Source: Notolepis coatsorum (taxonomy: Eukaryota > Chordata > Actinopteri > Aulopiformes > Paralepididae). Taken from it: a DNA stretch of 64,000 bases. This document shows, in pieces, positions 1 through 10,662 of the stretch. The stretch covers positions 70,358,048 to 70,422,047 of the forward strand of contig OZ020586.1 of the NCBI GenBank assembly GCA_963971535.1, read 5' to 3'. Both the position numbers and the translations under genes were made by a program. The notes beneath the pieces are model-generated. The model had not been told where the DNA came from and did not search any database. It saw only the letters and a program-made list of their open reading frames with translations. Each line of letters starts with the position of its first letter. The first letter of the stretch is position 1.

Positions 1-7
1 TGGTCCC

Positions 8-1110
8 ATGGGAGGACGTGATGAGTGGCGATTACTCCCGATATTCTCTGGTGCCCGAGAGATCGGGGGGGGGGGGTGTCAGACCCATACTGGACCAGTG
101 GACCTGTCCCATGGAAGGTTCAGAATGTTGACCGTCAAACACCTGTTAAGCGCTGTCAGAGTGGGAGACTGGTTCACCTCCATAGACCTGAAGGACGCGT
201 ATTTTCACATCCCGATCTTCCCTCCTCACAGGAAATACCTACGCTTCCTGTTTCAGGACATAGCGTACGAGTACCAGAGGCTGCCGTTCGGCTACTCTCT
301 GGCTCCTCGCATCTTCACCAAGTGCGTTGGGACCGCGCTGGGGCCTCTGCGTCGTCAGGGGATACGAATTTTATTCTACCCTAGACGACGTTCTGGTCCT
401 CAGCCGGTCAGAGGAGATCGCCAGTTCTCATACCAGGCAGGTGGTGGAATTCCTCACCAGCCTGGGTTTTGCTGTGAACTGGAAGAAGAGTACTCCTCTT
501 CCCAGTCAACAGTTGGAGTACTTGGGCTTAATTCTAAGCTCAAGGTCTATGTGGGCATACCTCTCAGAGCGGCGGCGAGAGGATATTCTCGGCGCGCTCG
601 GGAGGTTCCGTCCTGGCAGGACGGTTACGGCGCTGTCCGTGATGCACCTGCTCGGTATGATGGCATCTGCTCAAGCTGTGGTCCGTCTTGGCCTCCTCTT
701 CATGAGGAGGATACAGAGGTGCGTTTTTCAGTATGAAAATAGACCCTGTGAGAGTCAAGTGGAAGCAGCTGAAGGTTCCCATGTCAGTACTGGGGGACCT
801 CGCCCACTGGGGGGGGCCTGGGGCCCTCACCAGCGGGGTCCCCATGGGCAGCAGGCTGTCACACGTCACAGTCTTCACCGACACCTCCCTCACAGGATGG
901 GGGGGACGTGTCGGTCCATGCTGCCCGGTCTGCACTACATATCAATGTGTTGGAATTGAAGGCAGTGCTTCTAGTCCTCAGACAGCTCGGCCATCATGTG
1001 ATGGGCGAGCATGTTCTGATCAGGACGGACAGCACGACGTCGGCGTCGTATATCAACAGACAGGGAGGAGTACGCTCCCCCCGTCTCCACCGGGCGGCGG
1101 CCAATTCGGT
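8..1110 (+). pseudogene. DIRS reverse transcriptase-RNase H, frameshifted
   Basis: The first frame (to about 385) reads a DIRS-like RT with WFTSIDLKDAYFHIPI and RLPFGYSLAPRIF. The LDDV catalytic motif then appears in another frame from about 327-730, so there is a frame change close to 370-385. A third frame (from 733) carries HVTVFTDTSLTGWGG, the RNase H start, and a fourth (908 on) carries HINVLELKAVLLVLRQL and IRTDSTTSASYIN. At least three frame changes break the gene. The family normally makes one RT/RH polyprotein that copies element RNA to DNA. No start codon can be assigned because the upstream part is missing. Confidence 0.8.
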
Positions 1111-1429
1111 CCGTGGCCGCCCGGGATTCTGTACGCGTTCCCCCCCATACACCTGATAGCTCAGCTGTTGGAGTGGGTACGTCAGGAGCGCAGGACTTTG
1201 ATCCTGGTCGCGCCGGAACGGGGCACAGCTGTGTGGTTCCCGGCCCTGATTCAGCTCTTGGTGGCCCCGCCGTGGCCTGTTCCGTGGTCACCGCCGGCCC
1301 TCTCTCAGGCACGCGGAACACTGTTTCTGTCTCCTGTTCTGGGGCAGCCTCTAATGGCTTGGCTGCTGAAAGGGTGAATCTGGAGGGGATGAGTCTTAAC
1401 TCTACTGTGGTTAACACCATCCAGAACAC

Positions 1430-2428
1430 ACACGCACGCTCCGTCCACTACCGCGGTTTACGCAGGGAAGTGGCGTATGGTTCGAGAGTGGTGTGAGGTT
1501 GGGAGCCTGGACTCTGTGTCATGCCCCCTGGACTCGGTTCTGTCCTTCCTCTAGTCTATCCTGGATAGGCGGTCGGCCTCGACAGTGAAGGTATATGCCG
1601 CAGCTATATCTTCTTGTCATGTGGGCTTTGAGGGCAGAACACTGTTCAGCCACCCTCTCGTGAGACGTTTCCTGCTTGGCGCACAGCGTCTCAAGCCTGT
1701 GGAACGTGCTCGGTCTCCGAGTCGGGACCTCCAACTGTTCCTGGAAAGGCTGTTGGGGGCCCCGTTTGAGCCTCTTGAGCAGGCGCCATTGGATCGTCTG
1801 TCTTTAAGACCGCGTTCTTTTTGGCCATCACCTCCGCTAAACGCGTGGGTGAGCTGTGTGCTCTCTCGGTGCGGTCAGGGTGCCTGTCTATTCGGGCCGA
1901 TAGCAGTGCGACTCTGAGGCCTAATCCGGCCTTCATGCCAAAGAATATCCGGAGCTCTTATTGCTCCAGGGATATTGTGCTTCAGGCGTTTCACCCTCCT
2001 CCTCACACTAGTGAGTTGGAGGCAAGCCTTCACCTGTTGTGTCCTGTCCGTGCGCTGAAGGTTTATCTTAGTCGCACGCAGGATCTCAGGGCTACCGATC
2101 AACTGTTGTTTGTTACGGTGGCTCTCACGCGGGTAAGGCGCTGTCCAAGCAACTCCTGTCACATTGGTTGTGCGAGGGCATTGCCCTCTGCTACACTTTG
2201 GCTGGACAGGTTCCACCTGCAGGCGTTAGGGCACACTCCACTCATGGAGTGGCGGCCTCCGCTGCCCTGTTTGGGGGGGCCTCGGTGGAGGACATCTGCG
2301 CTGCGGCCTCCTGGTCCTCCCCAGGCCCCTTTGTTTGGTTTTACCTCATGGACATGACTGGGGGCTCTGTCTCCCAGGTGGTCCTGAGGTCCGGGACCTC
2401 TCCTGCATCCCGCCATCAGGTGGGCTAG
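1430..2428 (+). pseudogene. DIRS tyrosine recombinase, frameshifted
   Basis: Pieces in three frames read as a DIRS tyrosine recombinase, the enzyme that inserts the circular DNA copy in place of a DDE integrase. An early block occupies 1585-1850. The first catalytic Arg block (AITSAKRVGELCALSV) is in the frame from 1821. The C-terminal block from about 2168 holds RAHSTHGVAAS and FVWFYLMD with the likely nucleophile Tyr. The usual second Arg of the HxxR motif appears as His (THG instead of TRG), an extra sign of decay besides the frame changes. The stop is just after residues HQVG at 2428. Confidence 0.78.
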
Positions 2429-2658
2429 CAGGTGTGTGTGGGTGTGGACCGCGGTGTGCTATGTCACACGTGGTCCCGCTTGCACTGTGCGTTCTAGGGT
2501 GACTGGTTTCCTTTTTCGCACATTGGTTGTAGTTGACTGCCTCCCCCCCTTCGTTAGGACGGGCGGGTGGACGGGAGTCCCCTCCTCCCTGGCAGGGGCT
2601 TATGGGCCCTCAGGGAGTGCATTTGACGTGGCCACACGTCCGCTCTGCCCCTTTTGAT

Positions 2659-2990
2659 CTCATAATGGCAGAGCGAGACGCGATTGGCTAGTATGAATAT
2701 ATAACAAAGCTTATCCTATAACCTTAGTTATATGAATACTGGCTGAGCGTCTCGCTCTTCAGCGCCCTGAGGACCCTTGGATGTTTTTCACGCATGGAAT
2801 TCAGACTTGGAAGGGCGTGGACGTGACCACTCCCTGTGTCTTGTAGGCACACACAGGAGTAGGCGTGGTCACGTGCAAGTGACGTGCATGTGCAACTTTT
2901 TCACGTGCACAATAGGTGCATGAGATGACATCTCATAATGGCAGAGCAAGACGCTCAGCCAGTATTCATATAACTAGGGTTATAGGATAA
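2659..2990. repeat. DIRS terminal/internal complementary repeats
   Basis: The arm at 2711-2758 (ttatcctataacc...) is the near-exact reverse complement of 2944-2990 (...ggttataggataa), about 46 bases. The phrase ctcataatggcagag occurs directly at 2659 and again at 2933. In DIRS elements such complementary pieces template completion of the circular DNA. Confidence 0.75.
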
Positions 2991-2996
2991 CCTTCA

Positions 2997-3290
2997 TTAT
3001 GCAAAGACAGCTGTGGTCGGTACTTAGAGCGTGCACACAAAAATGCGACTCGTCCCTCGCCGGGTGCTCACCTGGCTACTTGTCTTTGCATGACAATGGC
3101 TCAGGTCGTCAGAGACCTGAGCTCAGAGATGGAACAAGCAGCCGTTTTTCCGTGTGGTTCTAGTGCTGCGCTGCGTCACCGTTTATTATCGTGTAACATT
3201 GTTTTGGACGGTAAAAAAGTGCAGGGGACAATAACTGCCTTCTGAAAACATGCAGGGGACATGTCCCCCCCCATAATTTACGCCCCTGCT
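2997..3290. repeat. Dispersed repeat with inserted TTATGCAAAGACA fold-back MITE
   Basis: A short element with inverted ends (ttatgcaaagaca / tgtctttgcat) lies at about 2997-3091. It sits in a repeat containing acatgtccccc. The same composite recurs at 38927-39265, so this is an interspersed family, not unique sequence. Confidence 0.6.
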
Positions 3291-4316
3291 CCATCTACAG
3301 AGCACTTCTTCCTTCTCTCCCTCTACCAAGCACTTCTTCCTTCTCTCCCTCTACCAAGCGCATACCTCCGTGACTATCGATTCCTCTTATCGCTGCCATG
3401 TTTTTCCGACCGTTGCGCATTTAAAAACAATAACGTTAGCGTTAGCATGCAGCCATAGAGCAGACTATTTGATTCCTTAAGGGCTCGAAATTGCCTGGGT
3501 TTTGGTCATATGCTCCCGGGGGAGCCGTGTGTGTGTGTGCGCGCGCTGGTCTTCTGAAAGACCAGAGACGGAGCAGTCAGCGGAATAGCGAACTGTTGAA
3601 TGCAACTACAGTTCAATAGATTAAATTAGTTTAAGATATTGAACTGTAGTTACATTCAACAGTTCGTTATTCAATAGATTAAATTTGTTTAAGAATAAAA
3701 CAAATTAAAAATAAAATAAAATAAGAGAATCTCAAATACATTATTTTATTTAAGTGTATAGTTATAGTTTATAGTTATTTTTTTCTGACATGGGGGCTCA
3801 ACAATAAATGACAATCAGAAATGTCAAGTTGCATGTTGTTATTCCCAACCAGCTTAGTTCTGTTGCATTTCCAATTTATTTATGTAAATTATACATTCAT
3901 CAGGGATCGATAAGGTAATAGATAAAGAATCGGATCGATAAGCAGAATTGATAATCGAATCATATCGATAAAATCGTATCAATTCCCATCCCGCCGCCAC
4001 CGCTGTAATGTGGTGCTATAGCCATTCCAGCCCTGATGGGGTCTATTCCCTCCTGTCGGCTGTCGCTCCGAGTCATCACATGGACTTTCCCTAGTTGTGT
4101 GATACAACTCAAGTTGTGCAGAATCTTCACCTTAGCCTTTTAATACACTCTGCTGCTTGGACTCATTGCATCCAGACTGTGATTGTTGTACTGGAGATGA
4201 GTTATTTTATTGCACTGCACTATAGCACTATTTTACTCTGTCTGTTTTATGCTAATTTATGTAAATTAAAAAAAAAAACATTGCGAGTCAAAATGAGACT
4301 CAACTGTGATCAATAC
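3291..4316. other. Non-coding kinesin intron with a hairpin and a hAT relic
   Basis: No exon seen. Contains a start of the gggctcgaaatt repeat family at about 3480, a near-perfect hairpin (arms 3589-3618 and 3637-3666), AT-rich sequence, and at about 3905-3995 a right-end-like hAT relic rich in atcgata ending near cccatccc. Confidence 0.5.
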
Positions 4317-5320
4317 CTGGCATGTGTTGAGTTGTCGTCGGAGCTGTAGTATGGTGACATGTTGAGACTTATCCCCTGCTTCTGCTAAGTGTTCAATATC
4401 AGTGTGATCAGAGTCATTGATGGCTCTCAGTCTATCCTGCCAATCCTCCAACCGCTGCTTGAGAGAGGGACTCAAGATGGAGATAGCTATATCCTCCAAT
4501 AGCAGAGCAGCTTCCTGAGCCAGGAGGCGGTGCAGCAGCCCTTCCTCTTTATCAAACTTTCCGTCCGGGTCACGTGTCACGTCGGTCTGGTTGGCCCGTT
4601 TGGAGCTGTCCGTCACGTTCCCGCCTCGTCCCTTCTCCCTCTCCACCTCTCTCTCCCTCTCCCTCTCTCTCAGGGCCCCTCTGAGTGTCTGCACTTCATA
4701 CTCCAGTTCCCCTAGCCTGGCCTCCCTGGGATTCCACGTGGGACATGATTTCGCCTCGCCGCGGGGACACAACGCTCTGGGACGGTTGCGGACGTGCCGC
4801 GCCCTGGAGGCGAACTGCAACACGCCCAGTGTCTCGGCCACGTGGTGGTCGGAGGGGCTCACGCACACCACCATCAGTGTGTGGGCGGAGCCGCCCAGTG
4901 AATCGCGAAGGAGGCGCGTGATCTTGGCATCGCGGTACGGGACGTGGTTGTGGTTGTTATTGCCGCGGCGATGGCGGCTGGGGTCGGAGAGGGCGCGGAT
5001 GACATTCCCCAAGGCCAGCAGGCCCGTGTTGATGTGAACAGACTCTTTAAGGCGCGTCCCGGTAATCCCGGTCTTCCCGGCGCGTTCAGATCCCGCAAGG
5101 TCCACAAGGTGGAGTTTGGAATAGTGGGTGGAAGGGGAGGAGTCTGAAGGGCGGTTGTTGTGGGAATGCTGGGTGAGCTGCAGGGTGAGGATGGCGTGCG
5201 AGCGGCTGGAGCGCTCGTTCATACCCGTGGCCCCGGTGTGGCGCAGGGCACTGCCTGCTTCCAAGACACTGAGGAGTTCCTCTGCTGAGCACACCGGCAC
5301 CTCCCTGGCCCCCACCACCA
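4317..5320 (-). CDS. kif27: Kinesin-4 family protein (KIF27-like), coding exon 3
   Basis: Large 1004-nt exon with the second half of the motor domain. Reading down the minus strand: NERSSRSHAI (switch I), DLAGSERAGKTG (switch II), ALGNVIRALSD, VPYRDAKITRLLRDSLGG, then the end of the motor (FASRARHVRNRP). It continues into a charged stretch rich in Arg/Glu, probably the start of the coiled-coil stalk. Acceptor AG at 5321-5322 and donor GT at 4315-4316 are consensus, and the phases fit exon 2 exactly. Later exons must lie left of the window. KIF27 and its relative KIF7 are microtubule proteins linked to cilia and Hedgehog signalling; the choice of KIF27 is from recalled family sequence. A histidine/asparagine insert near RHRRGNNNHNH is unusual. 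Confidence 0.88.
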
Positions 5321-6010
5321 CTGGAAATACACACATCCACACACAGGACACAGGCAAACATACACAAAAGACATAAGACTATGGACACTCAGAGATCCTG
5401 TGAATTCATAATCAAAGAGCTCTTTATCTGCCTGTGTGACACCACACAATGCTGCCATTAGTCAGATAAATTTCAATGAGTCCCAAAATGGCTTACTTTT
5501 TGCTACTAAGCTAATTCAAGTGCCAAGGCGACAAGATGGAGACTTTCTGAGGCCATGGAGATGGACAATATACCTACTGCTGTCAGCAAAGATGGGGATT
5601 GGCAAATGGGACAAAATAGGTGTGGGTAACCTAACCAGAGTAACCTAGTGGGCTATGAGGAAGGGGGGGGGGGGGGGAAACACTGAACTGGTCACAATGT
5701 ACAGTATCTGTTCCCCCTAGAAGTCTATCTTGGAGGGCTGGAAAGACTTTTCAAAACAGCCTTCAGTCCGCAAGATGCTAACACTCCCCTCTGAAACCAA
5801 ACAGGTTCAAATCTCTTAATCAGTTCTTCTTTGCCGGGTGGCCCATGGGTAACCGTCGGTAGTGTGATAGTAAAGGGTTAACCTTCTGTAGTGTGGCAGT
5901 GAAAGGGTTAACCGGCTGTCGTGCGGCAGTGAAAGGGTTAACCTTATGTATGTTGTCGTGGTGAAAGGGTTAACCGTTTTGGTAGTGTGGCAGTGAAAGG
6001 GTTAACGTAC
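5321..6010 (-). other. Kinesin intron 2
   Basis: Intron between exons 2 and 3 (donor GTACGT, acceptor TTTCCAG). No coding signal. It holds a G run at about 5665-5679 and the minisatellite at 5830-6005 that runs up to the exon 2 donor. Confidence 0.7.
5830..6005. repeat. Minisatellite, about 33-bp unit (gtgaaagggttaacc)
   Basis: About five imperfect copies of a unit of roughly 33 bp with the core agtgaaagggttaacc. The last copy abuts the exon 2 splice donor at 6009-6010. Confidence 0.85.
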
Positions 6011-6229
6011 ACGTGTTCCCCCGGTCGTCCTCCCTAATGTGTAGGTCTTTGTGAGCGGTGGGGAGCTCCAGCAGATCCCGTAGCTCCTCCCTGTACAGCT
6101 CCAAGTAGGAGACCTGCACCGTAGCCTCCATGCCGACACCACTCGCCTGCCTGGTCCCCTGCAGCGCCTGAAACACGCCATGGGCCATCCGCTCAATAAC
6201 ACCCCCATACTCCTCCTCGGTAAGCGGTG
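6011..6229 (-). CDS. kif27: Kinesin-4 family protein (KIF27-like), coding exon 2
   Basis: 219-nt exon encoding the middle of the motor domain: ERMAHGVFQAL, then VQVSYLELYREELRDLLEL and LHIREDDRGNT, standard kinesin blocks between the P-loop and switch I. Entry is phase 1 from exon 1 (acceptor CCTCCAG ends at 6230) and exit is phase 1 into exon 3 (donor GTACGT). The joined reading matches the length of the family with no gap. No frameshift or stop. Confidence 0.88.
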
Positions 6230-6334
6230 CTGGAGGGGGCGAAGAGAAGGAGATAATGCAGAGAGAGAGAGAGGATGAAGAATGGATGTGATGTGTCATC
6301 CCTCTCCTTAATTGGCTGATATCAATCGAGCCTT

Positions 6335-6560
6335 TCCAGCCATTGTGTAGTATATTGTGTACCTGGTGCCAGTGTATGGCAACCATTGTGTAGTGTGTTG
6401 TGTGTCGTGTGTCTGGTGCCAGTGTATGGCAGCCATTGTGTAGTGTGTTGTGTGTCGTGTGCCTGGTGCCAGTGTATGGCAGCCATTGTGTAGTGTGCCT
6501 GGTGCCAGTGTATGGCAGCTATTGTGTAGTTTGCCTGGTACCAGTATATGGCAGCCATTA
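6335..6560. repeat. Minisatellite, units 36-50 bp (tggtgccagtgtatggcagcc)
   Basis: Five tandem units with the shared core attgtgtagtgtg...ctggtgccagtgtatggcag, of 43, 50, 50, 36 and 36 bp. Length change comes from an inner gtgttgtgtgtcgt block. It lies in kinesin intron 1 just upstream of exon 2. Confidence 0.88.
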
Positions 6561-7719
6561 ATAAAAAAGCATACCATTGGTTAATTGCCCCCGAATACGA
6601 CTTTAAAAATACTTTAAGAACATTATTTCAATAATAATATATATATTTTTTTATCCATTTTTTCTCCTTTTTCTCCCATCCCAATTTAGTCGTGCCAATT
6701 CCCCCCTCCCCTGTCTTGATCGTTGCTCGCATGTGCCCCCCAATGGTCGGTCGTAGGGAGGGTTGAAGAATCTATCGCATGTCCCCTCCGATTTTCATCT
6801 TGTTTACACCAGGGTCCCCCATTTTCAATTCATGACATTTATGACATACACAACATACAGATATATATCATGACATACAGATATACAGTACTGTATAGTG
6901 TATACGTACTACGTAGCATAGAACGCATATTTAGAGATTGTCTATATCAGTGGTTCCCAAACTTCTTGTTTATGCAGACCACTAGATTGTTGGACCACCT
7001 CGTATGCAAACAGTAAAAAATAAATAAATAAACAACTGACTTTGACCCGCGTCGCGGGCACTGCGTTCCGTTCTCAGAATGGATTTGAGAGAGATGTGCC
7101 ATCCAGTCTGACTTGGAGCATGCACTATACTATGCGCACTGCCAGTCAGGCTTATATGCGGAGATATTCAGACTCTAGATCTATTTGCAGAGCCAGATGA
7201 GTGGCTGCTTAACCGTTAAGTATTTCCCAACCTACTGTGCGATTGGCTCTTGACAAGTGCACAGTCGTCCAGTATTGACAAAGCCTACTTTGCTGGAACG
7301 ATTAATTTTCTGTCTATTCCACTATATAGCTATAGGTGCTGTATGATGACAATACATTTGATTCCTAATTTTGATCCATCACAAAGCGCTCCAGCGCTTG
7401 AATACGGCCGGGGGATCTCTGTATGCAAATGACTTGTGCGAGAACGTGCATTCCAGTTTAGAATGAGTGGGATTCATCATTCAACAAACCTGGTTAAGAA
7501 CAGATTTGGACTTTAATAATGGCTTGATGAATGTGGTGGTGGCTTTTCTTATTGTTCTCTTAAAGACAGGTAAGCAAGAATATAAGACAAATAATAAGAG
7601 AGTATTGTTGAATGAGGCCCAATGTGTCGACCCTATATTGTCAAGCACTTTGAGTGTCTAGAAAAGCGCTATATAGATGCAACGATCCATTCATTCGTGA
7701 TGTAGAGTGGGGTCTAGAG
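6561..7719. other. Kinesin intron 1, interspersed repeats only
   Basis: About 6650-6800 resembles the SINE body at 20366-20560 (cccatcccaattt...). About 6790-6900 carries an L2 3'-UTR piece (tttcaattcatgacat). About 7620-7700 is a repeat tail with aaaagcgctatatag. No open frame with family resemblance. Confidence 0.45.
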
Positions 7720-7720
7720 T

Positions 7721-8905
7721 ATGAATGAATGAATGAAAACTTTATTTAACAGATTGCAGAATGGGTACAATACAGTACGGCTCAATACACACAATTGTTA
7801 AGGGGATGCAGACCTGAGAAAGACGTTTGTCTTGTTTACATCAGGGTCCCCCATTTTCAATTCATATAGACATTTATGACATACACAACCTACATGACAT
7901 TTATGGCATAGGGACATATAGGTATTTAGTACTGATACATTTGTGACATAAACGGTATTCAAATATACAGTACTGTTACCCCTAGATCCTGACAGAGTAT
8001 ATACATATGATGGGAAGGGGACTGTACATTAGGAGGGTTGTGGGTGGGTGGGAGAGAAATATACATACGGCGGGGAGGGAATATACTGTCTATTAGGAGG
8101 TGGTGGGGGTTTTGGGCATTTACAGTGGCCAGTTTCGAATAGCAGCCTCCCGTAGGTGCTCTTTAAGAGCGGTTTTGAATGTGGGTAGGGGTTCACATTC
8201 CTTTACAGCTTTGGGTAGGGCGTTCCACATTGATGTGGCATAATTGCGAAACGTGTTTAGTCCCTTGTTTGAGCCGAATCTGGGTTTAACATGATTTGTT
8301 GAGCTTCCTCTGGTGTAGTGGTTGTGGTATTCACTGACCTTTGGGAAGTATTTTGACATGTACATGGGTACCTTAGTCGTATAGTGTATCTTGTAGACCA
8401 GGCCCATTGCAAGTTGCTGTACTCTGTCGTCTACTCTAAGCCATCCTAGGTTGTCAAAGTGGGCAGGGGTGAGGTGAGTTCTGGGGGTAAGGTCAAGTAG
8501 TAGTCTGACCAGTTTGTTTTGTGATGTTTGTAATTTTGTTTTAAGCGCCTTTGAGGTGCTTTGGTACCATGAGGTGCACGCATAGTCGTAGTACCCTTGA
8601 ATGAGTGCTCCTGCCAGAGTCTTCAGGGTATTCTTGTTTACCAGAGAGGAGATCCGGTACAAGAATCTAGTTCGTTGGTTGACTTTTTTTTATTACATTG
8701 GATGCCATTTTGTCACAGGAAAGATTTGCCTCTAGGATGGAACCCAACCCAGGTAGGTAATTTCGTCTTTCCTTGTGACAAATATTGTCACCCACTGTAA
8801 CTGAGAAGCCGTCGGTCTTGCTGAGTTTGTTATTTGAGCCGAAAAGAATGGACTCTGTTTTGCCCATGTGTAATAGTTTGTTATCAGCGAGCCATATGCA
8901 GTAAA
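7721..8905 (-). mobile_element. L2/Jockey-group LINE, 5'-truncated copy 1
   Basis: The 3' tail is gaatgaatgaatg on the plus strand at 7721, then a 3' UTR and the C-terminal RT region. The frame 8120-8662 reads LTPRTHLTPAHFDNLGWLRVDD to the stop after RNWPL, and 8667-8930 continues upstream in a different frame. The copy is therefore frameshifted and truncated near 8905. It shares nearly all this sequence with the copy at 11006-12580. Confidence 0.82.
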
Positions 8906-9049
8906 TGGGCCTATGTGAAATCGAAGGCACCTTGAGCAGACAAATAGATGATGGGATATAGTGACCAGGACATGTAACGTTTATGATCTTGTCAAATACA
9001 AACTCTCACTCTATACAGTATAGCACTAGAGGCATTCAGTCAAACTCAC

Positions 9050-9347
9050 CAACGTGCCCCCCTCCTAACGTGTACGTCTTTCCCGACCCAGTCTGTCCAT
9101 ATGCGAGCACAGTGGCATTGTAGCCCTGGAGGAGGGAGGACACCAGCGGCTCGACACAAGACTCGTACAACTCGTCTTGGGTCGATGTCGGTCCGAATGC
9201 ATGGTCGAAGGAAAAGGCCCGGTCTGTACCGAGCATCACCTGCGCGGTGTCCGGTACCACTCTCACACACACCTGGTGGTTGTGGAGAACTTCTTTAGGA
9301 ATCAACGGGCGGATTCGGACAGCCACTCGTACACACACATCGCTCAT
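9050..9347 (-). CDS. kif27: Kinesin-4 family protein (KIF27-like), coding exon 1 with start codon
   Basis: N-terminus of the motor. The start is set at ATG 9345-9347 because it puts MSDVCVRVAVRIRPL directly at the motor domain, as in the family; an upstream in-frame ATG at 9426-9428 would add 27 residues with no family match. Motifs: VRIRPL, then YNATVLAYGQTGSGKTYT with the P-loop GQTGSGKT that binds ATP. KEVLHNHQVCVRV and STQDELY point to KIF27 rather than other kinesin-4 members (recalled sequence). The exon ends with one base of a codon at donor GTGAGT (9048-9049) and joins exon 2 in phase. Confidence 0.9.
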
Positions 9348-9671
9348 GTCGACAACGCTAACGTTACTAGAGATCGTTTTGTTACCGTTGTCTAGCATTA
9401 CCAATAACGTCAATAACGTGTTGGCCACATTTATTTATTATAATAAACCTGGCAGCAGCATCTCGTTGGCGACTGGCGAGAACTTTTCATGTGCCGTCAA
9501 GAAGTTGTCGGAGTTCATTAGTAATTACCAGACTGCCGGTGACTCATTCACACAAAACTGACACTTACAGTACGACTGGCTTGCCGTTTAACAGATAGTT
9601 AGTTATATGTTTACTGTTGACGTTGCTGTTTGGTTTATGTATTCTGTCTCTCGTTTTGTTGTGGGTCCTCG

Positions 9672-9685
9672 GTTGCCCGGGAAAC
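9672..9685. promoter_or_regulatory. Candidate RFX X-box upstream of the kinesin start
   Basis: The imperfect palindrome GTTGCCCGGGAAAC lies about 325 bp upstream of the kinesin ATG. RFX factors bind paired GTTGCC/GGYAAC half-sites in promoters of ciliary genes. The second half-site here is GGAAAC, one base off. Motif-based inference only. Confidence 0.4.
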
Positions 9686-9699
9686 CATTAGCGTCACTC

Positions 9700-9930
9700 G
9701 AAAATCAGCCTAGGCACACAGGAAGTGATACATTTTACATCACCAGACAGGAAGTGATGCATTTCACATCACCAGACAGGAAGTGATGCATTTTACATCA
9801 CAAGCAGCGACAACAGTTTGATTGGAATGAATAGAACCATAGATATCCTATAGAACACTATCAAAGAGGTTGAGTAGCCTCCAGCTGCAGCCTCGGAGAT
9901 AATCCCCAGATTGGGCAATTTCCGCCCAGC
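9700..9930. repeat. Dispersed repeat with a 3x local duplication (caggaagtgatgcatt)
   Basis: The phrase acaggaagtgat...acatcacca occurs three times in tandem at 9717-9800. A related single copy with ggcacacaggaagtgac occurs at about 22577. The stretch 9885-9930 is the inverse of about 12611-12660 (ctccgaggctgcagctgg). Confidence 0.55.
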
Positions 9931-10098
9931 CACAAGATTATTACTCCCGTGACAGGGCAATGCGCTGATTGGCGGAAAGTACGGAAGTACCTCGAAGTAC
10001 GTCTGACGTATCTCGAATTACGTCTGACGTTTCTCTACGTTAGCGAACGTTAAACGTTGTATTCATAAAATAAGATAAATTCAGCAGCATGGGGAGGG

Positions 10099-10662
10099 CC
10101 GGGGGGCGTGTAACTGTTCCGCAACAGTAAGTGACTTCCGGGGTAGGCCTGATTGGCCCCGACAGGCACGTGACGCGCAACTTTCTCTGCCGCGCGGCAC
10201 GCTCCGCGGAGCCTAGCGGCAGAGCTTGCGGAATTACGTAACCGTCCCAATACGCCATGACTTTAATTCGGCGCTATAGCTCACCTGGCAGAGCAGCAGT
10301 CCTGCGATCCTGCGGTCCGTTGTTGGTGAGTTCAAATCCCATTAAATCTTTTTTTTTTAACGTGATTTTTTTTTAACGTGTATTCTTTCGCCGGTTAAGG
10401 TTAGGCATGGTTAAGGTTAAGGTTAAGGTTAGGCATTGTTTCGGAGTTGGTTAAGGTTAGAACGGTTAAGTTTAGGCGCTGTTAAGGAGCTGGTTAAGGT
10501 TAGAGTTTGTGTTAGAGAATGGCAATAGACAGCCTATTTCCGCGCGACAGCTCTCAGCAGCCTCGTTGCGCGTCCTGAGTTTGCCGCGTCACGTGCCTGT
10601 CGGGGCCAATCAGGCCTACCCCGGAAGTCACTTACTGTTGCGGAACAGTTACACGCGGCCGG
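10099..10662. mobile_element. Fold-back element with ~70-bp inverted ends and ggttaagg core
   Basis: The left arm (10107-10176) contains gtaactgttccgcaacag and cacgtgacgcg; the right arm (10585-10656) is its reverse complement with few mismatches. Between the arms lie a tRNA-like stretch at about 10270-10345 and a ggttaaggttagg array at 10395-10505. No coding capacity. Confidence 0.7.
10270..10345 (+). repeat. tRNA-like SINE head or degenerate tRNA pseudogene
   Basis: Box A-like tagctcacctggcagag and box B-like gagttcaaatccc at suitable spacing, followed by a T run. No convincing full cloverleaf. Best read as a SINE head inside the fold-back element. Confidence 0.45.

Larger units (their letters stand above)
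1..2990 (+). mobile_element. DIRS-type retrotransposon, 5'-truncated by window edge, degenerate
   Basis: Tyrosine-recombinase retrotransposon. Order seen: reverse transcriptase (about 120-730), RNase H (about 860-1110), tyrosine recombinase (about 1440-2428), then a non-coding 3' region with inverted repeats at 2711-2758 and 2944-2990. That order and the split inverted repeats are the hallmark of DIRS elements; there is no LTR and no DDE integrase. The gag region and left terminus lie outside the window. Several frame changes make it non-functional. Confidence 0.85.

Noticed and set aside
1..4316. Further kinesin coiled-coil exons
   Set aside because: No frame with heptad pattern and splice sites found; the stretch is DIRS and repeats.
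10395..10505. Telomere-like array
   Set aside because: The units are ggttaagg/ggttagg mixtures, not TTAGGG, and lie inside a fold-back element.
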